A stretch of 17,159 bases of DNA from Polyangiaceae bacterium (GCA_025936205.1 JAICTU010000163.1:1-17159); one strand, 5' to 3'. Shown: positions 9,358 to 16,633, counted from the first letter of the stretch. Notes: generated by a model from the sequence alone, not told the origin. Translations and numbers: made by a program.

Positions 9358-9398
9358 CTGTTCATTGCAGGCTGTTCCTTGCAGCCCTGTTCTTGCAG
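9358..9398. repeat. Three near-identical 12-13-bp direct repeats
   Basis: ctgttcattgcag (9358-9370), ctgttccttgcag (9372-9384) and ctgttcttgcag (9387-9398) follow one another with spacers of 1 and 2 nt. They lie just past the stop of the SMP-30 lipoprotein gene, in a noncoding stretch. Confidence 0.7.
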
Positions 9399-9409
9399 CC
9401 CTGGCACCT

Positions 9410-10669
9410 TTAGTAAGGGAAGCCCGGTACGTTCAGCTCCACTGAATACAACCCACCCTGGGATCCCTGCGTGAAGCTGCTGATGAACAGCGTGGTGCGG
9501 TTGGGCCCGCCGAAAGCCAGATTGGTCAGCCCTTGGTTGTCGAACCCCTGAGGTCCGATCGTGCCGAGCAGCGTTCCGTCCGCGCTGAATACCCGGATGC
9601 GGCGAGCGGAGTTCTCGACCGCGTAGATGTTGCCTGCGCAATCCATGGCCATGCCGTCGGGCACTTGCAGCGACTGCTGAAAGGTCTTGATCGGCGTGGG
9701 CGCGCCCGCCGCATCGAGCGCGTAGGAGCGCAGCACGCTGCCGCCCGAGACGTACAGCGTGTTGCCGTCCGGCGAGAGCGTAACGCCGTTCGGTTGCTCG
9801 AGGCTGTCGTCGACCACACTGATCGCACCAGCCTGGCCGCCCTGAGCGGGCGCGATGCGGTACACGCGCGTCGCGCCCTGGATGCGGCCGGACGGAGACT
9901 GAAAGTCGGGGTCCGAGAAGTACAGGTTGCCGTCGGCGCGCAGCACCAGATCGTTGGGAGAGTTGAAGCGCATCCCGTTGAAGGTTTGCGTGCCGCGCGT
10001 GATCGTGCCGCCGGGCAAATCGAGCCGCGAGATGCCGCCCACGTCGTGCGCCGCGAGCAACAGATCACCGGCGGCATCGAGCGCGAGCCCGTTGCTGCCG
10101 GTGCTGGGGAAGACGCCGCGCTGCACGCCGCTACCGGACGTGAAGCGGTTGATCTGCGACACGTTGTTGCCGGCGATCTCGGAGAACAGCAATGAATCCC
10201 CGACCCAGACGATGCCCTCCCAGTTGACGGAGCTGTTGTCGCCCACGGACGCGAGCTTCTGGATGCTGGGATTGGCGGGGAGCGGGCTGCCGAAGGGACC
10301 TGCCGGGCAATTCTCGGCGCCGACCCGCCCGGCAGCAGGCGTTGCGGGGGAGCCACCACCGCCCCCTGCACCCGCGAGAGGGCTGCCTGATATAGAGCTG
10401 CCCCCGCTACCAGCAGAACCAGACAAGCCCAGGCTACCGCCATTGCCTTCCTGGACTCCGCCGCCACCGTGCGTGGCGCCCGCCGCCCCGGCCCCCGCCT
10501 GCCCGCCCGTGCTCTCATTGCCGGTCATTCCGGAGCCCGCGCTACTGCCGCCGCTCCCGAAGGGGCCGCCAGTGAAGCTCGGCCCATCATCAGGGCTCTC
10601 ACTGCTACAGGCAGAGAACGCAACGCTGAGCGCCAGCAACGAGGGCGCGATGAGCGAACCGCAGCGCAT
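9410..10669 (-). CDS. SMP-30/gluconolactonase-like lipoprotein with Gly/Ser linker
   Basis: The ATG at 10669 gives 419 residues with a lipoprotein signal (MRCGSLIAPSLLALSVAFSAC, lipobox FSAC, C21). GTG at 10684 or TTG at 10687 would lengthen the start by only 5-6 residues. Residues about 22-117 form a Gly/Ser/Ala-rich linker, common in myxobacterial surface proteins. The rest is a six-bladed propeller of the SMP-30/LRE family. Its divalent-metal site can be followed: E151 (WEGIVW), N239 (SPNDLV), N294 (QPNGVT) and D338 (VPDGMA). Family members hydrolyse sugar lactones or similar esters, but many extracytoplasmic relatives are uncharacterised. The predicted site is the cell envelope. The gene is divergent from the M17 aminopeptidase gene. 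Confidence 0.88.
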   Translation of the reverse strand: MRCGSLIAPSLLALSVAFSACSSESPDDGPSFTGGPFGSGGSSAGSGMTGNESTGGQAGAGAAGATHGGGGVQEGNGGSLGLSGSAGSGGSSISGSPLAGAGGGGGSPATPAAGRVGAENCPAGPFGSPLPANPSIQKLASVGDNSSVNWEGIVWVGDSLLFSEIAGNNVSQINRFTSGSGVQRGVFPSTGSNGLALDAAGDLLLAAHDVGGISRLDLPGGTITRGTQTFNGMRFNSPNDLVLRADGNLYFSDPDFQSPSGRIQGATRVYRIAPAQGGQAGAISVVDDSLEQPNGVTLSPDGNTLYVSGGSVLRSYALDAAGAPTPIKTFQQSLQVPDGMAMDCAGNIYAVENSARRIRVFSADGTLLGTIGPQGFDNQGLTNLAFGGPNRTTLFISSFTQGSQGGLYSVELNVPGFPY

Positions 10670-10740
10670 GCATACAGAGGTCACCAATTGGATCTACCAC
10701 CCCGGTCTGCGCCGAACGATGCGATCTCTCCTGCCTCCAC

Positions 10741-10761
10741 TTGACTCGAGAAGTTGACTCG
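10741..10761. repeat. Direct repeat TTGACTCG in the divergent promoter region
   Basis: TTGACTCG occurs at 10741-10748 and again at 10754-10761, a 13-bp period, in the 120-bp gap between the divergent SMP-30 and M17 genes. Either copy resembles a -35 box, but no good -10 was found at the expected spacing. It could be a binding site for a direct-repeat regulator. Confidence 0.4.
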
Positions 10762-10771
10762 CTGCAGGGGG

Positions 10772-10783
10772 CCGGTTAACCGG
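10772..10783. promoter_or_regulatory. 12-bp palindrome next to the M17 aminopeptidase start
   Basis: CCGGTTAACCGG is a perfect palindrome ending 6 nt before the ATG at 10790. It occupies the space where a ribosome-binding site would be expected, so it may be an operator or a translation-affecting element. Confidence 0.4.
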
Positions 10784-10789
10784 TTCGGT

Positions 10790-12175
10790 ATGCTGCAAAG
10801 CCTGACCGACACTGCCCCGAAATCGACGATCCCTCTGACAGCTCTGGACGCAAAGGCGCTGTCGGGATGGCTGCGCAAGCAACCTGCGCGTACTCAGCGC
10901 TGGGTCAAGAGCACCCAGTTTGAAGCCCTCGACGGCGAGCTGTGCCTGGTCCCAGGCGCTGACGGCAAGGTCGCGCGGGTGCTGGTCGGGATCTCGTCGG
11001 CGGTGGACCCCTGGTGTTACTCGACGTTGCCGGCGAGGTTGCCCGAGGCTCGCTATCGGCTCGATCCAGCTCCCGAAGCGGGGCAAGCCAACGCGGCCGC
11101 GCTGGGCTGGGCACTCGGTACGTATCGCTTCGTGCGCTACAAGAAGAGCGACGCGACCTTCGCCAGCCTGAGCTGGCCCGCAGCCGCGGATCGGCCGCGC
11201 ATCAGCGCGCTGATCGAAGCCATCGGTCTGTGCCGAGATCTGATCAACACGCCGGCGGAGGACCTGGGTCCGAGTGAGCTGTGCGCGGAGGGGCAGCGCC
11301 TGGCCAAGCAGCACAAGGCCAAGGTCAAGGTGACGAGCGGCGACAAGCTGCTCGACGGCTTTCCGTCCGTGCATGCCGTCGGGCGCGCCGCGCATCAGCC
11401 CGCGCATCTGCTCGATCTGGTCTGGGGTAACGAGGCTCACCCCAAGGTCACGCTGGTGGGCAAGGGCGTGATCTTCGACAGCGGCGGGCTCGATCTCAAA
11501 CCCGCCGCCAACATGAAGCTGATGAAGAAAGACATGGGCGGCGCGGCGCTGGTGCTCGGCGTGGCCCACGTGGTGATGAGCCTGAACTGGCCCATCCGAT
11601 TGCGCGTGCTGGTCCCCGCCGTCGAGAACAGCATCGGTCCCAATGCGATGCGCCCGCTGGACGTGCTGCGCACGCGCAAGGGGCTGACGGTCGAGGTCGG
11701 CAACACCGACGCGGAGGGCCGGCTGATCTTGAGCGATGCGCTCGCGGCAGCCGATGAAGAGCAGCCCGAGCTCTTGATCGACGCTGCCACGCTGACCGGT
11801 GCGGCGCGCACGGCGCTCGGCACTTCCCTGCCCGCGCTCTTCTCGAATCACGACGAAACAGCGGCGGAGATCCTGGCTGCGGGCCTCGCCGCCCGAGACC
11901 CACTGTGGCGGCTGCCCCTACATCAGCCATACGCCAAGCAGCTGGAGAGCCCCGTGGCAGATCTTTGCAACGTGACCAACGACGCCTATGGCGGCGCCAT
12001 CACCGCGGCGCTGTTTCTCGAGCGCTTCGTGTCGCCGAAGACGCGCTGGGCACACATCGACACGATGGGCTGGAACCTCGACACGAAGCCAGGTCGCCCG
12101 GCAGGCGGGGAAGCCTTCGCCCTGCGTGCCCTCGTGGAGCTGCTGCGGCGTCGCTACGCCGCGGTCGCCTCCTGA
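10790..12175 (+). CDS. Leucyl aminopeptidase, M17 family
   Basis: The ATG at 10790 gives 461 residues, a little shorter than the usual 480-500. The C-terminal catalytic half is classical: 'VGKGVIFDSGGLDLKP' supplies K225, D230 and catalytic K237, 'KKDMGGAA' supplies D248, and 'NTDAEGRL' supplies D307, E309 and catalytic R311. All two-metal ligands are present at the spacing of E. coli PepA. The N-terminal domain is divergent. The enzyme removes N-terminal residues from peptides in the cytoplasm, usually as a hexamer. A TTG at 10754 could add 12 residues, but it lies in a direct repeat and has no clear ribosome-binding site. The HDO-type gene follows 96 bp later on the same strand, with a hairpin between, so co-transcription is uncertain. 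PepA-type enzymes can also bind DNA; nothing here shows that. Confidence 0.95.
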   Translation: MLQSLTDTAPKSTIPLTALDAKALSGWLRKQPARTQRWVKSTQFEALDGELCLVPGADGKVARVLVGISSAVDPWCYSTLPARLPEARYRLDPAPEAGQANAAALGWALGTYRFVRYKKSDATFASLSWPAAADRPRISALIEAIGLCRDLINTPAEDLGPSELCAEGQRLAKQHKAKVKVTSGDKLLDGFPSVHAVGRAAHQPAHLLDLVWGNEAHPKVTLVGKGVIFDSGGLDLKPAANMKLMKKDMGGAALVLGVAHVVMSLNWPIRLRVLVPAVENSIGPNAMRPLDVLRTRKGLTVEVGNTDAEGRLILSDALAAADEEQPELLIDAATLTGAARTALGTSLPALFSNHDETAAEILAAGLAARDPLWRLPLHQPYAKQLESPVADLCNVTNDAYGGAITAALFLERFVSPKTRWAHIDTMGWNLDTKPGRPAGGEAFALRALVELLRRRYAAVAS

Positions 12176-12204
12176 GCGCCTGCGCGATGGCCTCTGAGCA
12201 GAGG

Positions 12205-12221
12205 GCGCGCGTCACGCGCGC
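12205..12221 (+). terminator. CG-repeat hairpin after the M17 gene
   Basis: GCGCGCG, loop TCA, CGCGCGC gives a 7-bp stem 29 nt after the M17 stop. There is no T-run, so termination would be weak or factor-aided. Confidence 0.35.
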
Positions 12222-12271
12222 GACCGGGGCCGGAAAGGCGCGGTCCGCTGTTCGCCGTGCTAGGCTCGTGC

Positions 12272-13060
12272 ATGGGCATGGATAAGGACGAGTTCGTCGA
12301 ACGGCTGCTCCAGGTGATGGAGGGCAAGAGCCACTGGGCCTGGCCTCTGTTCACGTCCGGGCAGGTGGCGCGCGAGTTGCTGCACGTGCACTTCGAGCAG
12401 GAATACGAGACCTACGTGCGCGATTTCCCGGTGCTGGTGGCGCGCGCCTACGTGCAATGCCCGGTCGCAGAGGTGCGGCGCGAGCTGGCGGAGAACATCT
12501 ACGAGGAAGAGACCGGGGGACTGATCGCGGGCCGCCCGCATCCCGAGCTATTCCTGGAATATCCCCGCGGCCTGAACATGGACGTGGCGCGCTTCCAGCG
12601 CGTGGAGCTGTTGCCGGCGGCGCGGCGCTACCGGGCGGTGCTCGATCAGGCCACGCAGAACTCGGGCTGGGAGATCGCTGCCGCGGTCTCCACACTCTTC
12701 ATCGAAGGCACCGCATACGAGCGCGGCGAGCTGGACGAGGATGCGCCCCGGCGCCCTGCCCCGCCGCTGGAGCAGCACCCGCTGGTCGTTCACTACGGGC
12801 TGCCCGTGGAGCACCTGGCGCTCACCAAGGCACACCGTCAGGTCGAGGGCGAACACCGCGCGGCAGCTTGGCGCATCATCATCGGCCACGTGCCGGACGT
12901 CGCGCGCGAGCGCGTGGTCGAGGCCATGCAGAGCGCGCTCGAGGCCTGGCTCGCCTATCGGGACGACGTGGCCGCCGCTTGCGGCCTGACCCGCCTGGAA
13001 GCGCGCAGCTCGCCCCCGCGCGCCAGCGGCGTGTGGACCTCGGTCCGCCCTGGTAAATGA
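12272..13060 (+). CDS. Haem-oxygenase-like diiron oxidase (HDO)-type protein; iron-containing redox enzyme family
   Basis: The product has 262 residues and is mainly helical. ATG at 12272 or 12278 and GTG at 12257 are all possible starts; none has a clear ribosome-binding site. The fold is that of TenA/PqqC/CADD relatives. Candidate metal ligands are the Glu cluster E78-E80 in 'NIYEEETGG', H90 in 'GRPHPELF', E145 in 'LFIEGTAYE', and H188, E192 and H195 in 'KAHRQVEGEH'. This HxxxExxH set at the end is typical in spacing, although many relatives have Asp at the middle place. Family members use two irons and O2 for oxidative cleavage or hydroxylation (UndA, CADD). Here the substrate is unknown, and the M17 gene upstream gives no hint. 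A cofactor-free PqqC-like role is less likely because the ligands are kept. Confidence 0.8.
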   Translation: MGMDKDEFVERLLQVMEGKSHWAWPLFTSGQVARELLHVHFEQEYETYVRDFPVLVARAYVQCPVAEVRRELAENIYEEETGGLIAGRPHPELFLEYPRGLNMDVARFQRVELLPAARRYRAVLDQATQNSGWEIAAAVSTLFIEGTAYERGELDEDAPRRPAPPLEQHPLVVHYGLPVEHLALTKAHRQVEGEHRAAAWRIIIGHVPDVARERVVEAMQSALEAWLAYRDDVAAACGLTRLEARSSPPRASGVWTSVRPGK

Positions 13061-13078
13061 GGGCCGGCAAGTGCTGGG

Positions 13079-14374
13079 TCACGGGATAGTGGGGGTCGGA
13101 GCGGCAGCGAGCTCCGGCTCTTTGCGCCAGGGCGCGACCTTGCTCGAGAGCAACAAGCCCGGCAGCGCAAACAGCGCGCAGCTGAGGAAGAACCACTCGT
13201 AGCCGACGGCTTCAATCAAGTAGCCGCTGCAGGCGCTGGCCAGCGTGCGCGGCAGCGCGGTGAGGCTCGAGAAGAGCGCATATTGGGTGGCCGTAAAGCG
13301 CCGATCGGTCGCCCGCGACAGGAAGGCGACGAAGGCCGACGTGCTGAGCCCGCTCGCCAGGTATTCACAGGCGACCACGCTGCCGAGCAGCCACACATTG
13401 GGCCCTCCTCGCGCCAGCAAGATGAAGCCCAGGGTCGAGCCCACCTGCATCAAACCAAAGACCCAGAGGCAGCGATTGATGCCCTTGCGCGCGATCGCCA
13501 CGCCCCCCAGCATCAAGCCGGCCAGCGTCGCCGGTACCCCGACGCCCTTGGCGACCGTACCGATCACGGTCTTGGTGAAACCCACCTTCAGGTAGAAGGG
13601 GGTGAGCAGCGACAACGCCATGGCGTCACCCAGCTTGTAAAACAGCATGAACGCCAGGGTGAGCACCGCCAGCGCGTGATCCTCGCGCGAGAAGAACTCG
13701 CGAAAGGGTCCGATCACCGCTTCGCGGAAGGTCGCCGGGGCGCGGATCGAGCTCCTGCTCTCGGGCGCGAACAGGCTGGTGACGATGCCGACCAGCATGA
13801 AAGCGGCCACGATCAGGTACACTGACGACCAGGGCAGGTGGTCCGCGAGGATCAGGGCCAGGCTGCCAGGGACGAACTGCGCCAGGCGATAGGCGTTGAC
13901 GTGGAAGGCCGTGCCCAGGCCGAGCTCGTGATCGGGCAGCAGCTCGCGCCGGTAGGCGTCGATGGCGATGTCCTGCGTCGCTCCGAACAGCGCGACCGCT
14001 CCCGCCAGCGCGGCGACGCTCCCCACCGAACGCGCGGGATCGATGACTCCGAACCCTGCGATGCAACACAGCAGAGCGACCTGCATGCACAGGGCCCAGC
14101 CGCGGCGCCGGCCCAGCCACGGCAGCTGATAGCGATCGAGCAGCGGCGCCCACAGAAACTTCCAGGCGTAGGGGAGGCCGGTCAGGTTCAAGAGCCCGAT
14201 ATCGCGCAAGCTCACGCCCGCGTCGCTCAGCCAGGCCTGAAGCAGGGTGATGCTGACGTACAGCGGCAGCCCCGACGAGAAGCCCATCAGCGCGCAGATC
14301 AGCGTGCGCCGGTTGAGCAGCGACCAGAGCGAGCCGCCGAAGGGCAAGGGGCGCGGGGTCACCGGCTCGATCAT
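13079..14374 (-). CDS. ampG: AmpG-like muropeptide permease, MFS transporter
   Basis: The product has 431 residues with about 12 hydrophobic helices across its length. Several segments match E. coli AmpG closely: 'MGFSSGLPLYVSITLLQAWL' near the start, 'YAWKFLWAPLLDRYQLPWLG' (about residues 68-87), 'GATQDIAIDAYRRELLP', 'FYKLGDAMALSLLTPF' and the late 'TSAFVAFLSRATDRRFTATQ'. AmpG carries GlcNAc-anhydro-MurNAc peptides from the periplasm into the cytoplasm for cell-wall recycling, driven by protons. The ATG at 14374 has a GGGAG about 14 nt upstream. The HNH gene lies 61 nt upstream on the same strand, so the two may be co-transcribed. No beta-lactamase, AmpD or NagZ gene is nearby. The 3' end lies 18 nt from the convergent HDO gene. 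Confidence 0.93.
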   Translation of the reverse strand: MIEPVTPRPLPFGGSLWSLLNRRTLICALMGFSSGLPLYVSITLLQAWLSDAGVSLRDIGLLNLTGLPYAWKFLWAPLLDRYQLPWLGRRRGWALCMQVALLCCIAGFGVIDPARSVGSVAALAGAVALFGATQDIAIDAYRRELLPDHELGLGTAFHVNAYRLAQFVPGSLALILADHLPWSSVYLIVAAFMLVGIVTSLFAPESRSSIRAPATFREAVIGPFREFFSREDHALAVLTLAFMLFYKLGDAMALSLLTPFYLKVGFTKTVIGTVAKGVGVPATLAGLMLGGVAIARKGINRCLWVFGLMQVGSTLGFILLARGGPNVWLLGSVVACEYLASGLSTSAFVAFLSRATDRRFTATQYALFSSLTALPRTLASACSGYLIEAVGYEWFFLSCALFALPGLLLSSKVAPWRKEPELAAAPTPTIP

Positions 14375-14435
14375 GCCACGAGATCGACTCCCACCCGTAA
14401 ATTTTGGCGCCTGCGGTCACACGGGGCGAGAGCGC

Positions 14436-14960
14436 TCAGCCGGGTTGCGGCAGGGCTTCGCAGAAGGCGCGCCACTCGTCGGGCGCCGTCTCGAGATCGA
14501 TACGCGGCGGCAACATGGGCAGCGTCTGCGGGCGGTACGGGCGGCGCAGCGGATCCATGCCCGCTTGCTCCGGCGTACGATTGCCCTTCTTACGGTTGCA
14601 CGGGTGGCAAGCCGCGACGATGTTTTCCCAGCGCGTGGCGCCGCCGCGGCTGCGCGGCAGGACGTGATCGAAGGTGAGCTCCGACGCCGGTAGGCGCGTC
14701 GCGCAGTACATGCAGGTGAAGTTGTCCCGCGTGTAGACGTTCAGCCGTGAGAATCGCACACCACGTTTCACCGTGATGACTTTCTTCTTCAGGCGCAAAA
14801 CCGCGGGCGTTTTGATCGTCGTCGAGGGGGAGCGCAGCTCTTCGGAGTAGGAGACGAGTACGTCGACCTTGCCCAGGTACATCATGGTCACGGCTGTCTG
14901 CCAGCTCACGACCTTGTGGGGGAAATACCAGGGAGTGAGGACCAGCGTGCGTTTACCCAT
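14436..14960 (-). CDS. HNH endonuclease-type protein
   Basis: The product has 174 residues. The N-terminal half (about 1-65) is the small beta-rich region often found in front of this HNH type ('RTLVLTPWYFPHKVVSW' and 'YLGKVDVLVSYSEELRS'). The HNH core is complete: zinc pairs C83-x2-C86 and C118-x2-C121, catalytic 'FDHVLPRSRGG' (D98, H99), N113 in 'WENIV', and N122. Such proteins cut or nick DNA, but chromosomal single copies of this type often have unknown roles. It is not next to a restriction gene, phage gene or intron. The ATG at 14960 follows a TGAGG sequence closely. It is divergent from the tRNase Z-like gene, with 290 bp between, and precedes ampG by 61 nt. Confidence 0.9.
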   Translation of the reverse strand: MGKRTLVLTPWYFPHKVVSWQTAVTMMYLGKVDVLVSYSEELRSPSTTIKTPAVLRLKKKVITVKRGVRFSRLNVYTRDNFTCMYCATRLPASELTFDHVLPRSRGGATRWENIVAACHPCNRKKGNRTPEQAGMDPLRRPYRPQTLPMLPPRIDLETAPDEWRAFCEALPQPG

Positions 14961-15200
14961 GCCTCACACTCTGCCTGCCGAAGCAGTGCTCGCTAGAAAC
15001 CCAGCGCACACCATAGACTAGCACGTCGAAAAGCGATCCGCTCGGCCCCGCTGCACATCGTGCGAGCAGGCCGTGAGCGCGGCGCAGCCCGGTGCCATTC
15101 TGCCGCAATCCTGCGACGAAAGCGTCGGAATGTCGGCTCACCAGTCGAGGCCGCTGGACGCTCACCGGGGGTCGGGGCTAAACTTGCGCCTCGTTTTTCA

Positions 15201-15218
15201 CGAGCCCCACCGGGCTCG
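15201..15218 (+). promoter_or_regulatory. First leader hairpin of the MBL-fold gene
   Basis: CGAGCCC, loop CACC, GGGCTCG forms a perfect 7-bp stem 32 nt before the ATG at 15251. The 14961-15250 gap otherwise holds no gene that I can support. Confidence 0.4.
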
Positions 15219-15227
15219 GTATCTTTC

Positions 15228-15242
15228 TCGGGGAGCCCCCGA
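15228..15242 (+). promoter_or_regulatory. Second leader hairpin, covering the likely Shine-Dalgarno
   Basis: TCGGGG, loop AGC, CCCCGA forms a 6-bp stem ending 8 nt before the ATG. The only purine-rich candidate ribosome-binding sequence (GGGGAG) lies in its 5' arm, so the structure could limit translation. Confidence 0.4.
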
Positions 15243-15250
15243 ACCTCTTC

Positions 15251-16099
15251 ATGCTCACGACCGTCACGGCAGGCCCGTACACGATTCGCGGACTGTCGGT
15301 GGCCGGCATCCACACGAGCTTGTTCGTCCGCGAGCTGGGCGTGCTGTTCGACGTCGGCATCGCGGCGCGCAGCTGCGCCAGTGCCGAGAACGTGTTCATC
15401 AGCCACGGGCATGCCGATCACTGTGGCGCGCTGGTGTCGCTGCTGGGCATGCGCGGGCTGATGCGACTGCCACCGCCGCGTCTGTTTCTGCCTGCCGAGA
15501 TCGCTGACTCGATCCGTGAAGCGCTGCAGCTGTTCAGTCGCGCGCAGCGCTACGAGTTCACGATCCTGGCAGAGGCATTGCAGCCGGGTGACGAGCGCGA
15601 GCTGCGGCCCGACCTCTCCGTACGCGCGTTTCGCACGCACCATACGGGGCCTTCTCTCGGGTATCAGTTCTTCTCGCGCGTCCCCAAGCTGAAGCCAGAG
15701 TACCTGGACTTGCCCGGCAAGGAGATCGCGCGCCGCCGTCAGCAGGGCGACGACCTGTTCGACCATGACGAGCGGCTGGAGCTCGCCTACGCGACCGACA
15801 CGCTGTTGCACGTGGTGGAGACGACGCCCTCATTGCTGCGTACGCGCGTGCTGATCCTGGAGTGTTCGGTCCTCGACGAGCGCAAGGCCGTCAGCGCGAG
15901 CCGCTCGGGAGGCCACGTGCACCTGGACGAGCTGCTCGAGAAGGCCAGCGCATTTCAGAACGAGGCGCTGGTGCTGATGCACTTCAGTCAGATGTATTCG
16001 CCTGCCGACGTGCACGCGATCTTGAAGCGGCGCTGTCCTCCGGAGCTCTGGGAACGCATCGTGGTGATGGCGCCCAGCAGTGGGCCCTGGCCAGGGTGA
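15251..16099 (+). CDS. Ribonuclease Z-like MBL-fold metallohydrolase
   Basis: The product has 282 residues from an ATG at 15251. The metallo-beta-lactamase signature HxHxDH is 'SHGHADHCG' (H52, H54, D56, H57). Later ligands fit the tRNase Z branch: H130/H131 in 'RTHHTG', D183 in 'YATDT', the 'LILECS' Glu-Cys pair (E205), 'GHVHLDE' (H224) and 'LMHFSQMY' (H244). The short tRNase Z form of about 300 residues is a good length match. Such enzymes trim tRNA 3' trailers, but this subgroup has diverged, and I cannot tell tRNA processing from another phosphodiesterase role. The classical exosite arm is not obvious. It is divergent from the HNH gene and appears monocistronic. Confidence 0.85.
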   Translation: MLTTVTAGPYTIRGLSVAGIHTSLFVRELGVLFDVGIAARSCASAENVFISHGHADHCGALVSLLGMRGLMRLPPPRLFLPAEIADSIREALQLFSRAQRYEFTILAEALQPGDERELRPDLSVRAFRTHHTGPSLGYQFFSRVPKLKPEYLDLPGKEIARRRQQGDDLFDHDERLELAYATDTLLHVVETTPSLLRTRVLILECSVLDERKAVSASRSGGHVHLDELLEKASAFQNEALVLMHFSQMYSPADVHAILKRRCPPELWERIVVMAPSSGPWPG

Positions 16100-16252
16100 A
16101 CGGCGCGGGGCTGAGACGGCAGCTCTATATGCCGCGCCGCGGCGCAAAAACTCGTGCGTGTCCGCAGAGCCGGCGCTCGCGTGAACCCGTTGCGATCCAA
16201 CGAAAAAACTCGACGCCTACTCGACCTGTCGGAAGCGATCGGCTAAAAGGGC

Positions 16253-16290
16253 GGGCGATTACGGGATTGACCCGATAATTGTGTTCGCCC
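16253..16290 (+). promoter_or_regulatory. Nested inverted repeat before the Cys-rich lipoprotein gene
   Basis: GGGCGA (16253-16258) pairs with TCGCCC (16285-16290), and inside it CGGG (16262-16265) pairs with CCCG (16271-16274). The structure ends 1 nt before AGGAGG. A -10-like GATAAT lies at 16274-16279 without a clear -35. Confidence 0.3.
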
Positions 16291-16291
16291 C

Positions 16292-16297
16292 AGGAGG
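16292..16297 (+). promoter_or_regulatory. Consensus ribosome-binding site of the Cys-rich lipoprotein
   Basis: AGGAGG, a perfect Shine-Dalgarno, lies 6 nt before the ATG at 16304. It is the strongest in the window and suggests high expression. Confidence 0.85.
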
Positions 16298-16303
16298 GTT
16301 TCC

Positions 16304-16633
16304 ATGAAGCTTGATTTGTCGAAGACGATTGCCGCGCTGGCGGTTGCTGGTTTGACGGGCGTGGTGGCTTGCGGCGGTTCGACGCCGGAACCCCAGACCC
16401 CGGCTGCGCCGGCTTCTGCCGAGGCCGCCGAGTCCGCTCCCGCTGCCGAGGGTGCCACCCCGCCCGCCGCTGGCGCCGAGGGTGCCTCTGCCACTGCCGA
16501 GGGCAAAGAGTGCTGCAAGGGCATGAACGAGTGCAAGGGCAAGGGCGGCTGCGCCGTCGAGGGCAAGCACGAGTGCAAGGGCAATAACGAGTGCAAGGGC
16601 CAGGGCGGCTGCAACGGGCACTGTCCGAAGTAA
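16304..16633 (+). CDS. Small cysteine-rich lipoprotein with CKGxNxCKGxGGC repeats (bufferin-like)
   Basis: The product has 109 residues. A lipoprotein signal ends in lipobox VVAC (C23). Residues 24-66 are an Ala/Pro/Glu linker. Residues 69-109 hold eight cysteines (70, 71, 77, 83, 91, 97, 103, 107) in two near-copies, ECCKGMNECKGKGGC (69-83) and ECKGNNECKGQGGC (90-103), then a CNGHCPK end. This Cys/Lys/Gly motif resembles BufA-type bufferins, periplasmic peptides in which MNIO enzymes modify cysteines to bind copper. No MNIO (DUF692) or partner gene lies in the window, and bufferins normally have a cleaved signal peptide rather than a lipobox. The role is therefore probably metal binding or thiol buffering in the envelope, but unproven. 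The perfect ribosome-binding site and the long terminator hairpin point to a highly expressed single gene. Confidence 0.85.
   Translation: MKLDLSKTIAALAVAGLTGVVACGGSTPEPQTPAAPASAEAAESAPAAEGATPPAAGAEGASATAEGKECCKGMNECKGKGGCAVEGKHECKGNNECKGQGGCNGHCPK

Noticed and set aside
8854..9474. 206-codon plus-strand frame overlapping the small membrane protein gene
   Set aside because: Its product is Arg/Pro/Ala-rich without motifs, whereas the 57-residue frame has a clear two-helix pattern.
9927..10757. Pro/Ser-rich plus-strand frame
   Set aside because: It mirrors the Gly/Ser linker of the SMP-30 lipoprotein on the opposite strand.
16085..16096. Palindrome CCCTGGCCAGGG at the end of the MBL-fold gene
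   Set aside because: It lies within the last codons, has no loop or T-run, and is explained by coding sequence.
16134..16145. Palindrome GCGCCGCGGCGC followed by five A
   Set aside because: It is too tight to fold well and lacks T after it on the plus strand; it may be chance in GC-rich DNA, so it is not called a terminator.
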